This document shows, piece by piece, positions 20,419 to 28,976 of a DNA stretch of 64,000 bases (position 1 is its first letter; each line of letters begins with the position of its first letter). The translations under genes were made by a program, and so were the position numbers. Below the pieces are notes generated by a model. The model was not told where the DNA came from and made no database searches. It saw only the letters and a program-made list of their open reading frames with translations. The DNA comes from Gracilibacillus massiliensis (GTDB taxonomy: Bacteria > Bacillota > Bacilli > Bacillales > Amphibacillaceae), in the NCBI RefSeq assembly GCF_001458115.1, contig NZ_CZRP01000012.1, forward strand, positions 434,001-498,000, written 5' to 3'.

Positions 20419-20469
20419 TGTGAGGAGTGAGGAATACTTTAAGTAATCAAGTATTCCCGCTTACTCGAC

Positions 20470-20910
20470 CTAACTTTTTAAGCAAAGACCGCTTAAAAAG
20501 TGGATCTTCGGATAAAAACTTCCCGCAGGAGTGGAAGCGGACGCCTGCGCTTTTTAATGCTTTACAACTAAAGTCAGAATATAAATGTTGGGTTTATTCA
20601 AACATCGACTATGAATTTGTATTTAGATTAATTATTATTAACAAAATAAACCCATATCTATAACAATCCAAAATGCAGCACTTGAAATCTTTGTAGAACT
20701 TCATTCAGCGTAGGCGTCCACTTCGACTCCTAGGGGATCAGCGTGATCTGAAGATCCACTTTTGTAAAGCGAACTTCTTTACAAAAGTTAGCTGAAGACA
20801 CGCCCCCTGGAAAGCGAAGTGGGCAAGCCGAAGCGTATACTACAACGAGACATTATCTCAAAATTCCCATGAGGTTATGTCGCATTATCCTTCTATTACG
20901 CAATTGAAAA
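20470..20910. repeat. Element II copy 1, right part
   Basis: Two inverted palindromic modules. The first resumes at CTAACTTTTTAAG and runs to GCGGACGCCTGCG (about 20470-20550). The second, inverted, spans about 20680-20910 and contains GCGTAGGCGTCC, CTGAAGATCCACTT, AAAGTTAGCTGAAG, GCCCCCTGGAAAG and AAGCCGAAGCG. It ends in TTATGTCGCATTATCCTTC, the complement of the terminal sequence at 28.3 kb. The spacer between modules holds a smaller GGGTTTATT/AATAAACCC palindrome. No gene is visible. Confidence 0.8.
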
Positions 20911-20966
20911 GTCCGAACGAATACAAATTCTTTAATAGGAGAATTTGTAATATCGTTCGGATTTAA
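20911..20966. terminator. Terminator of the yqfT-like gene
   Basis: Arms GTCCGAACGAATACAAATTC (20911-20930) and GAATTTGTAATATCGTTCGG (20941-20960) form a long, slightly mismatched stem with a 10-nt loop. It sits about 50 nt past the stop of the minus-strand DUF2624 gene. Confidence 0.7.
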
Positions 20967-21012
20967 TTTTTATCACATTACTTTTGTTTTATCTTTATAT
21001 ATTTTAATTATA

Positions 21013-21297
21013 TTAACGAAAGTGATGTTCTACTCGATATTCTTTAATCAATTTTTGAAACAATTGTTGACAATCTTTTGCTGTTTCCATGTTCGTTATT
21101 TGTGCAAGCTTCTTTAACATTTTTGCTCGATCTTCTGCATCAGTTGGATCATACGTACTGTTTTTTAAATGATTTGTTATCGCTTGTGCTTGAGTTTTGC
21201 TTATCGATAAATGGTATTTCTGTGCGTATTCAAAAACTTCACTCGCAGTTAATTGCTTTAATTTATTTATCATAATCCTTTTTGTTAATCCGTTCAT
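21013..21297 (-). CDS. yqfT: DUF2624 family protein (YqfT-like)
   Basis: A 94-residue, mainly helical protein resembling B. subtilis YqfT, which also follows nfo. It includes ITNHLKNS and RAKMLKKLAQITN; there is no signal peptide or membrane segment. Function is unknown. GGAG about 8 nt before the ATG supports the start used. An internal ATG eight codons later is also possible. Confidence 0.78.
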   Translation of the reverse strand: MNGLTKRIMINKLKQLTASEVFEYAQKYHLSISKTQAQAITNHLKNSTYDPTDAEDRAKMLKKLAQITNMETAKDCQQLFQKLIKEYRVEHHFR

Positions 21298-21482
21298 ATA
21301 TCAAGCTCCTTTCTTTGTATTGTATTATTTTATGCAATAATGTTTAGAGTTAGTGCATATAGGTAATAAGAAGAGAGTGTGTTTTATTTGCATCAATCGA
21401 CAATTTTCGCTAACATATAACGCTGTAGGTGAAACTATATTGTCGAAGTGCGCACTATTGATATAAAAGGAGTGTATAGATT

Positions 21483-22190
21483 GTGAAAAAACAAATGCAA
21501 TGGATTAGCATTGTATTGGTTTTAGTGGTTGCATCTGTAAGCTATTATCAAATAAATTCATATGAAGAAGAAATGCAAGCACTAAAACAAGATAATGTCG
21601 AATTAGAACAAGAGATCGACACAATGGAATCTCAAGCAATGTATATCTTAAACCAATCCGATCAAAAAGAAGTCAAGTTAACCCATGAGACTTGGCCAGA
21701 ATATTTTAATGTAGCAGAAGTAATGGTCAAAGAAAGTGATGGAGAATTTTTAAGACCTTGGGCGATTTATTTAGTTAAAGAGGCAGAAAAATATGATATT
21801 GACCCATTTATTGTATACGAATTGTTGAAAGTAGAAACTGGTCGTACATTCGATCCTGAATTGGTCGGTCCTGAGACCAAATATGGTCATGCTTACGGAA
21901 TGGCACAGTTTATGAAAAATACAGCCCCATGGATTGCAGAAATGGCTGAGATGCCGTATGAAGAGAAGCTTTTATTTGATCCGTATTATTCGATTAAGTT
22001 GTCATTGGTCTATCTAGACTATCTTTATGATCAATATGATAATTGGGATGAAACGTTAACAGCATATCACAGAGGTATGGCTGGAATGGAGCAATACAAA
22101 TTAAAAAATGGTCATGCAAATAGTGAATATGCAGTACGAATCCAAACAAACGCACAAAAATATAAAGATTTTGTCGCTTTTGCTAATTAA
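21483..22190 (+). CDS. Lytic transglycosylase-like SLT-domain protein
   Basis: A 235-residue protein with a single N-terminal membrane segment (residues about 5-22), a short coiled coil (EEEMQALKQDNVELEQEI) and a C-terminal lysozyme-like fold. The block VYELLKVETGRTFDPELVG carries the likely catalytic glutamate, and YGMAQFM and AYHRG fit SLT-family transglycosylases. It would act on peptidoglycan outside the membrane. It starts with GTG after AAAAGGAG and is transcribed divergently from yqfT. Confidence 0.82.
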   Translation: MKKQMQWISIVLVLVVASVSYYQINSYEEEMQALKQDNVELEQEIDTMESQAMYILNQSDQKEVKLTHETWPEYFNVAEVMVKESDGEFLRPWAIYLVKEAEKYDIDPFIVYELLKVETGRTFDPELVGPETKYGHAYGMAQFMKNTAPWIAEMAEMPYEEKLLFDPYYSIKLSLVYLDYLYDQYDNWDETLTAYHRGMAGMEQYKLKNGHANSEYAVRIQTNAQKYKDFVAFAN

Positions 22191-22276
22191 TGTTTAAGTA
22201 TTAATTTCCACGTAAGTATCACAGGTTCTAAGGCATACTATACTTGTACCTCTAAATAGAAAGGGAGGGTATAAGC

Positions 22277-22693
22277 ATGCCAAAACACCGCGATGAACAA
22301 CATGTGGAAAATGCTCCAAAAATCGATAATGGACATATTGATGAGGCGCCACAAACAAAACAATTTGTAGCGACGGATGAGTTATATGCAGTAGATGAGG
22401 CATATAAAAGAGAGGCAGAGACATCTGCTGAACTTTCCGCCAATGACTTTAATCGACCAATTGAATCAGCAGAACAAGAAACCGAAATGCAGTCACAGGT
22501 TAACACTGCATGGGGTTGGGCTGGCCTAGTTTTAGCATTAGCATCATTCTTTATTTGGCCACTTATAATGGCAGTTAGTGGTATTGTTTTAGGATTCGTT
22601 TCTAAAAAACAAGGTGCTGATACGCTAGGTAACGCAGCAATTGTAACTGCGATTGTTTCGATTCTAATATCGTTGATTTTTATATCATTCTAA
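22277..22693 (+). CDS. DUF4190 domain membrane protein
   Basis: A 138-residue protein with a hydrophilic acidic N-terminus of about 75 residues and two C-terminal membrane segments (GWAGLVLALASFFIWPLIM and the last 25 residues) separated by a short VSKKQGAD loop. This is the DUF4190 layout. Function is unknown. AAAGGGAGGG lies 9 nt before the ATG. It is convergent with ispG and shares a terminator with it. Confidence 0.8.
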   Translation: MPKHRDEQHVENAPKIDNGHIDEAPQTKQFVATDELYAVDEAYKREAETSAELSANDFNRPIESAEQETEMQSQVNTAWGWAGLVLALASFFIWPLIMAVSGIVLGFVSKKQGADTLGNAAIVTAIVSILISLIFISF

Positions 22694-22694
22694 A

Positions 22695-22726
22695 GAAAAA
22701 GGCAAGCCATTTGGCTTGCCTTTTCT
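22695..22726. terminator. Bidirectional terminator between DUF4190 gene and ispG
   Basis: GGCAAGCC (22701-22708) and GGCTTGCC (22713-22720), extended by A and T runs, form a compact stem that works on both strands. Confidence 0.85.
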
Positions 22727-22729
22727 GTG

Positions 22730-23833
22730 TTATACTTCTTGTGCTTCTTCTTTTTGTTTTTGAATCATTTCTTCTGCTATTTTGTCTACTTCTACCTTCA
22801 ATTCTTCTACCATTGTCTCCTCAGGGACTTTTCGAATGATTTCCCCGTGACGGAATAATAAACCTTCTCCACGAGCACCAGCGATACCAATATCCGCTTC
22901 TCTAGCTTCACCAGGTCCGTTTACCGCACATCCAAGTACAGCTACCTTAATCGGTGCTTTAATCGTAGAGATATAATCCTCTACTTCATTAGCTATTTTG
23001 ATTAAATCAATTTCAATACGTCCACATGTTGGACAAGAAATAAGTGTAGCAGCATTTGATGCAAGGCCAAATGTTTTTAATAATTCTTTTGCGACTTTCA
23101 CTTCTTCTACTGGATCAGCACTTAATGAAATACGCATGGTACTACCGATACCTTTACTTAGAATGGCGCCCATACCTGCAGCACTTTTAATGCTTCCAGC
23201 AAATAAAGTACCTGACTCTGTAATACCTAGATGAAGAGGGTAAGGAATCACTTCCGCCGCTTTTTCATAAGCCTCAATCGCTAATTTCACATCTGATGCT
23301 TTTAACGATACAACAATGTCATGGAAATCAAGATCTTCAAGAATTTTAATGTGATGCAATGCACTCTCTACCATACCTTCAGCAGTTGGATAACCGTATT
23401 TCTCTAGTATATGTCGTTCAAGAGATCCAGCATTTACACCGATACGGATAGGTATTCCTTTTTCTTTAGCAGCATTTACCACAGCTTCTACTTTATCCCG
23501 CTTACCAATATTACCTGGATTAATTCTTATTTTATCTGCGCCACCTTCAATGGCTTTTAATGCTAATTTGTAATTAAAATGTATATCTACAACTAATGGA
23601 ATATTAATTCTTTTTTTGATTTCTGGTATCGCATCTGCAGCACGTTCATCGGGGCACGCTACTCGTACGATTTGACAACCCGCTTCTTCTAACCGTTCGA
23701 TTTCTTTTACGGTAGCCTCAATGTCATGTGTTTTGGTAGTTGTCATAGACTGAATAACTACTTCATCTTTTCCACCTACCATCACATTTCCGACTTTTAC
23801 AGGTCGAGTTTTCTTTCGATGGATTAAAGCCAT
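22730..23833 (-). CDS. ispG: 4-hydroxy-3-methylbut-2-en-1-yl diphosphate synthase (IspG)
   Basis: A 367-residue enzyme that converts MEcPP to HMBPP, the penultimate MEP pathway step. The cluster ligands are in SCPTCGR (around 265) and [10 protein letters not shown] (around 300). The N-terminal barrel shows [12 protein letters not shown] and [13 protein letters not shown]. The tail is lysine/glutamate-rich (about 15 residues), slightly longer than needed. It supplies the substrate of IspH (15.1 kb). Confidence 0.96.
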   Translation of the reverse strand: MALIHRKKTRPVKVGNVMVGGKDEVVIQSMTTTKTHDIEATVKEIERLEEAGCQIVRVACPDERAADAIPEIKKRINIPLVVDIHFNYKLALKAIEGGADKIRINPGNIGKRDKVEAVVNAAKEKGIPIRIGVNAGSLERHILEKYGYPTAEGMVESALHHIKILEDLDFHDIVVSLKASDVKLAIEAYEKAAEVIPYPLHLGITESGTLFAGSIKSAAGMGAILSKGIGSTMRISLSADPVEEVKVAKELLKTFGLASNAATLISCPTCGRIEIDLIKIANEVEDYISTIKAPIKVAVLGCAVNGPGEAREADIGIAGARGEGLLFRHGEIIRKVPEETMVEELKVEVDKIAEEMIQKQKEEAQEV

Positions 23834-24089
23834 AAATAAAATCGCTCCTTTAATTCTATTTCCGATACGTTATAAGTACAATTTGTACTTTTTTTCTCAC
23901 GGGACTAACCGTCACTGAGGGAAGCCCATATCTAAAAATGATTTTCCACCATTCATTATAAAGGCTAAGTGATAAAAAGAGAAGTAGCAAACCTTATACT
24001 TATAGAAAAAATAATATTTTGAAACCCTTTCACAAGTGTTTTCGTATGATATGATAGAAAGAAAACCGCGATTAGGGGTGATGACAGAG

Positions 24090-24734
24090 ATGTTTACGAT
24101 AACTGCAGATTGGATGAGTTTTGTTATAGTAGGTTTAGCAACGCTCTTTCTTGTTGGAGAACTATTGGTGAATGCAAAAGGTATTTTTAGTATTTTAGGG
24201 ATTGGTTTTATTACCATTTATTTTTCATCCTTTTTAGAGCCAGGAATGTTCGTTATCATGATTATCATTTACTTTGTTGGGATCATGTTGATGATCATTG
24301 ACGGTAAGATCGTCAATGACGGCACTTTAGCAGTCATTGGTTTAGTATGTATGATTGCATCTGTAGGATTTGCTGCTCCTAATTGGACAGCGGGTTTATA
24401 TGCTGTAATAGGCGTATTAATAGGTGGAGTAATGTCTTTTGCTTTCTTGAAGGTTTTCAAGAAAAGGCAAATGTGGACGAAAATTACTCTTTTTGATCAA
24501 TTAACAGACGAAGCAGGTTATTCAAGTATCAACCAATCACATAAAGAGTTAGTAGGAAAAACAGGCAAAACTACAACAGATATGAGACCGATTGGAACAG
24601 TCTTAATTGACGATAGAGAGTATAGTGCTATCACCCAAGGGAAATGGATCGAAAGAAACACGGAGATTAAAATTACAGAAGTGGATGGCACTAGAATACT
24701 TGTTCAAGAAATTAGAAGACAGTCAGCAGAATAA
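24090..24734 (+). CDS. NfeD-family membrane protein
   Basis: A 214-residue protein with about four membrane segments (residues 8-140) and a C-terminal OB-fold-like domain (LVGKTGKTTTDMRPIGTVLI, then ITEVDGTRILVQEI), as in NfeD proteins. These usually work with membrane-associated flotillin-like or protease partners; no partner gene is adjacent here. The ATG at 24090 is 9 nt after AGGGGTG. An ATG three codons upstream is too close to that site. Confidence 0.85.
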   Translation: MFTITADWMSFVIVGLATLFLVGELLVNAKGIFSILGIGFITIYFSSFLEPGMFVIMIIIYFVGIMLMIIDGKIVNDGTLAVIGLVCMIASVGFAAPNWTAGLYAVIGVLIGGVMSFAFLKVFKKRQMWTKITLFDQLTDEAGYSSINQSHKELVGKTGKTTTDMRPIGTVLIDDREYSAITQGKWIERNTEIKITEVDGTRILVQEIRRQSAE

Positions 24735-24753
24735 AGCTGGCTGTTTTTTTTTT
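24720..24753 (+). terminator. Terminator after the NfeD gene
   Basis: CAGTCAGC (24720-24727) and GCTGGCTG (24736-24743) form an 8-bp stem directly followed by a run of ten T. The stem starts inside the last codons of the gene. Confidence 0.88.
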
Positions 24754-24906
24754 GACATTTTATATTACAGAAAATCGATGATATTCATAAAAGAGACTAT
24801 GTTCTTTTTAAAAATAATAATATTTTGTCAAAAAGTCTATCATTTTGTCCAATAATTGTTATAATAAAATTGTTTGTTAAGGTTTTGTAAATTTTAAATA
24901 AAACTC

Positions 24907-24964
24907 TTTACAAAAGGTTCACTAATCGTTAATAATGGGTTGGGTGATGAAATGCATGTCTAAT
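24907..24964 (+). promoter_or_regulatory. Probable Pho box and promoter of the Na/Pi cotransporter
   Basis: Four hexamers at exact 11-bp spacing: TTTACA (24907), TTCACT (24918), TTAATA (24929) and TTGGGT (24940). They are followed by TCTAAT at 24959-24964, a good -10. This fits the PhoP direct-repeat pattern TTNACA with 5-nt spacers. An extended -10 (TGTTATAAT, 24857-24865) lies further upstream as an alternative promoter. PhoP control is inferred from this pattern and from the gene product. Confidence 0.65.
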
Positions 24965-25072
24965 TTTGTCGTTTTATTAAATGGATTTTAAAAAAGGACA
25001 AACTTTGGCAATAGTTTTATCAATTTTGGAATACTACATAAAGAAAAGTTTTGTGAGAAGGGATGAACTATC

Positions 25073-26710
25073 TTGGAAATAAACGTACAAGCTCTAATTT
25101 TTGAATTCATTGCTGGACTAGGTATTTTTCTTCTTGGGATTAAATATATGGGTGATGGGTTACAGAAAAGTGCTGGTGATCGCTTACGTAATATTTTAGA
25201 CAAATTCACAACGAATCCTTTTATGGGTGTACTAGCTGGTATTATTGTAACAATACTTATTCAATCGAGCACGGGTACAACAGTTTTAACAGTTGGTTTA
25301 GTTAATGCCGGTTTTATGACCTTGCGTCAATCAATTGGTGTTATAATGGGGGCAAATATTGGTACAACTGTTACGGCTTTTATTATCGGTTTTGATTTAG
25401 GGGCATATGCTCTCCCTATTATGGGTATCGGGGCACTGTTAATATTTTTTATCAAAAACGTAAAAGTTACCAATATAGGTATTGCTGTTTTCGGTTTTGG
25501 TTCATTGTTTTTTGGGCTAGAGTTAATGAGTGGTGCTTTGAAACCATTAAGAGAAGTAGAAGCTTTTCAAGACTTAACAGTTAATATGTCTAGTAATCCG
25601 ATCTTAGGTGTTATAATCGGTACAGTGTTCACAGTTATCGTCCAAAGTTCCAGTGCAACAATTGGGATATTACAAAGTCTTATGATGGAAGGTGCCATCG
25701 AATTAAAAGCCGCTTTACCGGTCTTATTCGGTGATAACATAGGGACAACCATTACTGCCGTTTTAGCGTCAATCGGTGCAACCGTTGCGGCAAAACGAGC
25801 AGCCTTAACACATGTTATTTTTAATGTGCTTGGGGCAACGGTTATCATTATTTTTATTGGATTATACACAAATTTCATTGCATATTTACAGGGAGTTTTT
25901 GATTTGAATCCTGCAATGTCGATTGCATATGCGCATGGTATATTTAATGTGTTAAATACAGTGATTCAATTTCCTTTTATTGGTTTTCTTGCGTTGATCG
26001 TTACCAAGTTAATTCCTGGTGAAGATGTCGAAGTAGAGTATAAACCAAAACATTTAGATCCAATCTTTATCACGCAATCTCCTATCGTTGCCTTAGATCA
26101 AGCTAAAGCTGAAGTAATACGTATGGGTGAATACGCGACAAAGGGCTTAGTAGAAACAAGCTCATATTTAAATCGAAATGACAAAAAAAATTCTGAGATG
26201 GCTCAACAAATTGAAGGTGCATTAAATAATCTGGATAGAGAAATCACTTCTTATTTAGTAGAACTTTCGTCAACTAATTTCTCTGAATCCGAACGAAATA
26301 AACATTCTGCTTTAATGAATTCTGTGCGTGATATTGAGCGTATTGGGGATCATTTTGAAAATATTATTGAATTAGTTAACTATAAACAATCCAATAAAGT
26401 TGATATTACAGAACAAGGTATGATCGATTTAAATGAGATGTTTGATTTAACAATTAGCACAGTTAAAGAATCAGTGTCTGCATTAGATAACATGGATCGT
26501 GAAGCAGCTCTTAACGTAGTTCAAAAAGAAAATGAAATTGACAAAATGGAACGAACTTACCGTAAAAAGCATATTATTCGTTTGAATGAAGGAGCTTGTA
26601 GTGGTACAGCAGGTATTGTTTTTGCGGACATTATTAGTAATTTAGAACGAATCGGGGACCACGCCGTAAATATTGCGGATGAAGTGTTAGGAGAAAGACA
26701 AAAACATTAA
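25073..26710 (+). CDS. Na/Pi cotransporter family protein (NptA type)
   Basis: A 545-residue protein. The N-terminal half holds two repeated Na/Pi-cotransport domains with the QSSTGTTVL (around 63) and QSSSATIG (around 187) signatures, plus GANIGTT and GDNIGTT, within about eight or nine membrane segments. The C-terminal 200 residues are a PhoU-like helical domain (RDIERIGDHFENI and NLERIGDHAVNIADE). It probably imports phosphate with sodium. It starts with TTG after AGAAGGGA. The upstream Pho box suggests induction on phosphate starvation. Confidence 0.9.
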   Translation: MEINVQALIFEFIAGLGIFLLGIKYMGDGLQKSAGDRLRNILDKFTTNPFMGVLAGIIVTILIQSSTGTTVLTVGLVNAGFMTLRQSIGVIMGANIGTTVTAFIIGFDLGAYALPIMGIGALLIFFIKNVKVTNIGIAVFGFGSLFFGLELMSGALKPLREVEAFQDLTVNMSSNPILGVIIGTVFTVIVQSSSATIGILQSLMMEGAIELKAALPVLFGDNIGTTITAVLASIGATVAAKRAALTHVIFNVLGATVIIIFIGLYTNFIAYLQGVFDLNPAMSIAYAHGIFNVLNTVIQFPFIGFLALIVTKLIPGEDVEVEYKPKHLDPIFITQSPIVALDQAKAEVIRMGEYATKGLVETSSYLNRNDKKNSEMAQQIEGALNNLDREITSYLVELSSTNFSESERNKHSALMNSVRDIERIGDHFENIIELVNYKQSNKVDITEQGMIDLNEMFDLTISTVKESVSALDNMDREAALNVVQKENEIDKMERTYRKKHIIRLNEGACSGTAGIVFADIISNLERIGDHAVNIADEVLGERQKH

Positions 26711-26720
26711 TAAATGAGAT

Positions 26721-26760
26721 AGGGAAGTAGTTGAAAATACTACTTCCTGATATCTTTTAT
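26721..26760 (+). terminator. Terminator after the Na/Pi cotransporter
   Basis: AGGGAAGTAGT (26721-26731) pairs with ACTACTTCC (26739-26747); the following T-rich tract is weak. Confidence 0.6.
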
Positions 26761-26791
26761 TAATATATTTTAAAGAAATCTCAAAAAACTA

Positions 26792-26820
26792 TTGACGAAG
26801 CTTTTGTCGTATGGTAAATT
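26792..26820 (+). promoter_or_regulatory. Promoter of the tRNA cluster
   Basis: TTGACG (26792-26797), a 17-nt spacer and TAAATT (26815-26820), located 34 nt before the first tRNA. Confidence 0.75.
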
Positions 26821-26854
26821 ATTAAATGTCGCTTCAGTGATTACATAAATTTAT

Positions 26855-26929
26855 TCCACAGTAGCTCAGTGGTAGAGCAATCGGCTGTTAACCGATCGGT
26901 CGTAGGTTCGAATCCTACCTGTGGAGCCA
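26855..26929 (+). tRNA. tRNA-Asn (GTT)
   Basis: Complete cloverleaf: acceptor TCCACAG/CTGTGGA, anticodon loop CTGTTAA with GTT, T-arm GGTTCGAATCC and encoded CCA. Confidence 0.97.
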
Positions 26930-26930
26930 T

Positions 26931-27007
26931 GGCGGTGTAGCTCAGCTGGCTAGAGCGTACGGTTCATACCCGTGAGGTCGGGGGTTCGATCCCCTCCGCC
27001 GCTACCA
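26931..27007 (+). tRNA. tRNA-Met (CAT), elongator type
   Basis: Acceptor GGCGGTG/CGCCGCT, anticodon CAT in TTCATAC, T-arm GGTTCGATCC and encoded CCA. The normal Watson-Crick/G-U acceptor end and sequence resemble Bacillus elongator tRNA-Met rather than initiator tRNA. Confidence 0.92.
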
Positions 27008-27019
27008 AATAAATATAAT

Positions 27020-27096
27020 GGCGGTCGTGGTGAAGTGGTTAACACATCGGATTGTGGTTCCGACATGCGTGGGTTCGATCCCCACCGGTCGCCCCA
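27020..27096 (+). tRNA. tRNA-His (GTG)
   Basis: Anticodon GTG in ATTGTGGT. The extra 5' G (27020), needed by histidyl-tRNA synthetase, is encoded and faces C73. CCA is encoded. Confidence 0.96.
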
Positions 27097-27112
27097 TTTA
27101 AAATAATACAGT

Positions 27113-27189
27113 GGACCCTTAGCTCAGTTGGTTAGAGCTATCGGCTCATAACCGATCGGTCGCAGGTTCGAATCCTGCAGGGTCCACCA
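27113..27189 (+). tRNA. tRNA with CAT anticodon, probably tRNA-Ile2
   Basis: Acceptor GGACCCT/AGGGTCC, anticodon CAT in CTCATAA, encoded CCA. The sequence resembles B. subtilis tRNA-Ile(CAU), in which TilS changes C34 to lysidine so that it reads AUA. It differs from the elongator Met tRNA upstream. The isoleucine identity is inferred from similarity. Confidence 0.8.
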
Positions 27190-27199
27190 TAAATAATTC

Positions 27200-27292
27200 G
27201 GAGGAATACCCAAGTCTGGCTGAAGGGATCGGTCTTGAAAACCGACAGGGGTGTCAAAGCCCGCGGGGGTTCGAATCCCTCTTCCTCCTCCA
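27200..27292 (+). tRNA. tRNA-Ser (TGA)
   Basis: A 93-nt class II tRNA with a long variable arm, acceptor GGAGGAA/TTCCTCC, anticodon TGA in CTTGAAA and encoded CCA. The discriminator base before CCA is T, whereas G is usual for bacterial tRNA-Ser. Confidence 0.93.
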
Positions 27293-27300
27293 TACATATT

Positions 27301-27373
<73 letters not shown>

Positions 27374-27378
27374 TCTTT

Positions 27379-27407
27379 AAACAAGCATGCAGAATGCTTG
27401 TTTTTTT
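27379..27407 (+). terminator. Terminator of the tRNA cluster
   Basis: AAACAAGCAT (27379-27388) and ATGCTTGTTT (27394-27403) with a 5-nt loop, continuing into a run of T. Confidence 0.92.
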
Positions 27408-27573
27408 ATTTGTTATTCATAGAGGACAGTGCAAGCCTTTTGTAAAGTAATATGACAGTATAAAAAAGTTGTAGTTGTTTATGCTAAATATTTGCATTTT
27501 ATTTCTAATATTTGATACCATTTGATTTAGAAAGCAATAAATACTTTCTTAATTTTAAATAGGAGGAATAAAC

Positions 27574-28185
27574 ATGGCAAACTTTACATTACCAGAATTA
27601 CCTTATGGGTATGATGCATTAGAACCACATATTGATAAGGAAACAATGAACATTCATCACACTAAACATCACAACACGTATGTTACTAAATTAAATGCTG
27701 CATTAGAAGGTCATGATGATTTAGCAAACAAATCCATCGAAGACATTCTTGCAAACCTTGATTCAGTACCAGAAAATATTCGCACTGCAGTGAGAAATAA
27801 TGGTGGCGGTCATGCCAACCATAGTTTATTCTGGACGTTATTATCACCAAATGGTGGTGGAGAGCCGTCTGGTGAGCTCGCTGATCAAATTAACTCTACT
27901 TTTGGTAGCTTTGACAAGTTCAAAGAAGATTTTGCAGCAGCAGGTGCAGGACGTTTCGGTTCTGGTTGGGCTTGGTTAGTAGTTAATAATGGTAAGCTTG
28001 AGATCACTAGCACACCAAATCAAGATACTCCTATTTCAGAAGGTAAAGCACCTATTTTAGGCTTAGACGTTTGGGAACATGCGTATTACCTAAAATATCA
28101 AAACAAACGCCCTGATTACATTGCAGCATTCTGGAATGTGGTTGATTGGGATAAAGTAGCAAGTCTATATAACGATGCTAAATAA
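27574..28185 (+). CDS. sodA: Superoxide dismutase (Mn/Fe family)
   Basis: A 203-residue cytoplasmic SOD. Metal ligands are visible: H27 within the [10 protein letters not shown] region, H about 82 in NHSLFW, and the DVWEHAYY signature (D and H near 164-168). GGAGG precedes the ATG. The family is manganese- or iron-dependent; Bacillus SodA is usually the manganese form. Place before yqgE-pbpA-pst agrees with B. subtilis. Confidence 0.96.
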   Translation: MANFTLPELPYGYDALEPHIDKETMNIHHTKHHNTYVTKLNAALEGHDDLANKSIEDILANLDSVPENIRTAVRNNGGGHANHSLFWTLLSPNGGGEPSGELADQINSTFGSFDKFKEDFAAAGAGRFGSGWAWLVVNNGKLEITSTPNQDTPISEGKAPILGLDVWEHAYYLKYQNKRPDYIAAFWNVVDWDKVASLYNDAK

Positions 28186-28197
28186 TTAATCATACAC

Positions 28198-28232
28198 AAA
28201 AAGGCTACAGTTTTATACTGTGGCCTTTTTAT
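28198..28232 (+). terminator. Terminator after sodA
   Basis: AAAAAGGCTACAGT (28198-28211) pairs with ACTGTGGCCTTTTT (28217-28230), a 14-bp stem with a 5-nt loop. Confidence 0.9.
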
Positions 28233-28309
28233 TATAATCAAAAAGCAAATCATCCTTAACGTTCCACTGAATTCAAACAGATAAAAAGAGAATATAGACT
28301 ATATATCCA

Positions 28310-28852
28310 AATTGCGTATAAGAAGGATTATGCGACATAACTTGATGGGATTTTGAGATGTTGTATGTGTGTAGTATCCGCTACGGCTTGCTCACTTCGC
28401 TTTCCAGGGGGCGTGTCTTCAGCTAACTTTTGTAAAGAAGTTCGCTTTACAAAAGTGGATCTTCAGATCACACTGATCCCCTAGGAGTCGAAGTGGACGC
28501 CTACGCTCAGTGAGACTCTACAAAGATTACAAATGCTAACAGTGTTTTCAAAATAATTGCTTACGTCATAAAAAAATTGAAGAGTACGCTAAAAGATAGT
28601 GAATAAAGTCATCATAATTATTCTGGCTTAAGTTGCAGAACATACACAAGCGCAGGCGTCCGCTTCCACTCCTGCGGGAAGTTTTTATCCGAAGATCCAC
28701 TTTTCAAGCGCCCTTTCTTAAAAAGTTAGCTGAGGAGAAAAAACCGCGGAAAGGGAAGCGGACAAGCCGGAGCGATTGCAAAGCACTTATAGTATCTCAT
28801 AATTACCACCACAATAGTGTCGTATAATCCTTCTTATGTGCAGTGAATTCTA
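28310..28852. repeat. Element II copy 2, full-length (~543 nt)
   Basis: Uninterrupted copy with related ends: TTGCGTATAAGAAGGATTAT at the left and, as the complement of the right end, TGCACATAAGAAGGATTATA. Two inverted palindromic modules lie at about 28370-28510 and 28650-28790, each with CTGAAGATCCACTT- and AAAGTTAGCTGA-like hairpin arms (CCGAAGATCCACTTTT in the second) and GC-rich outer arms. The second module shows what the intron site at 18535/20470 looks like when empty. A 64-codon frame in it is not a gene. Confidence 0.85.
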
Positions 28853-28976
28853 ATTTGATTATTCAAAAGACGACATAGCATTATGATATGCTGAATATTT
28901 TAGTACTTAAGATAATGATGTATATCTCATGCTTTCTAGACCAAAATAAGGGTTAGATTGTAGTGAGGTGTAATTG

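Larger units (their letters stand above)
18536..20469 (+). mobile_element. Group II intron (1934 nt) with reverse transcriptase
   Basis: The 5' end GTGCGGCCGAGC is of the GUGYG type. The 3' end is ...TTACTCGAC, preceded by a typical domain V (20386-20418, GAGCCGTGTGCG...GCACGGTTC) and a domain VI hairpin (about 20423-20467). Both boundaries are fixed by comparison with the uninterrupted repeat at 28.7 kb: CTCCTCAG joins directly to CTAACTTTTT there. The intron carries an apparently intact maturase gene. It is inserted in the same strand sense as nfo, about 150 nt downstream. Confidence 0.93.

Noticed and set aside
28633-28827. A 64-codon frame with a basic tail
   Set aside because: It is entirely the palindromic module of Element II. 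Similar short frames at 18357-18599, 20427-20663, 47615-47803, 48096-48323 and 54393-54648 have the same origin.
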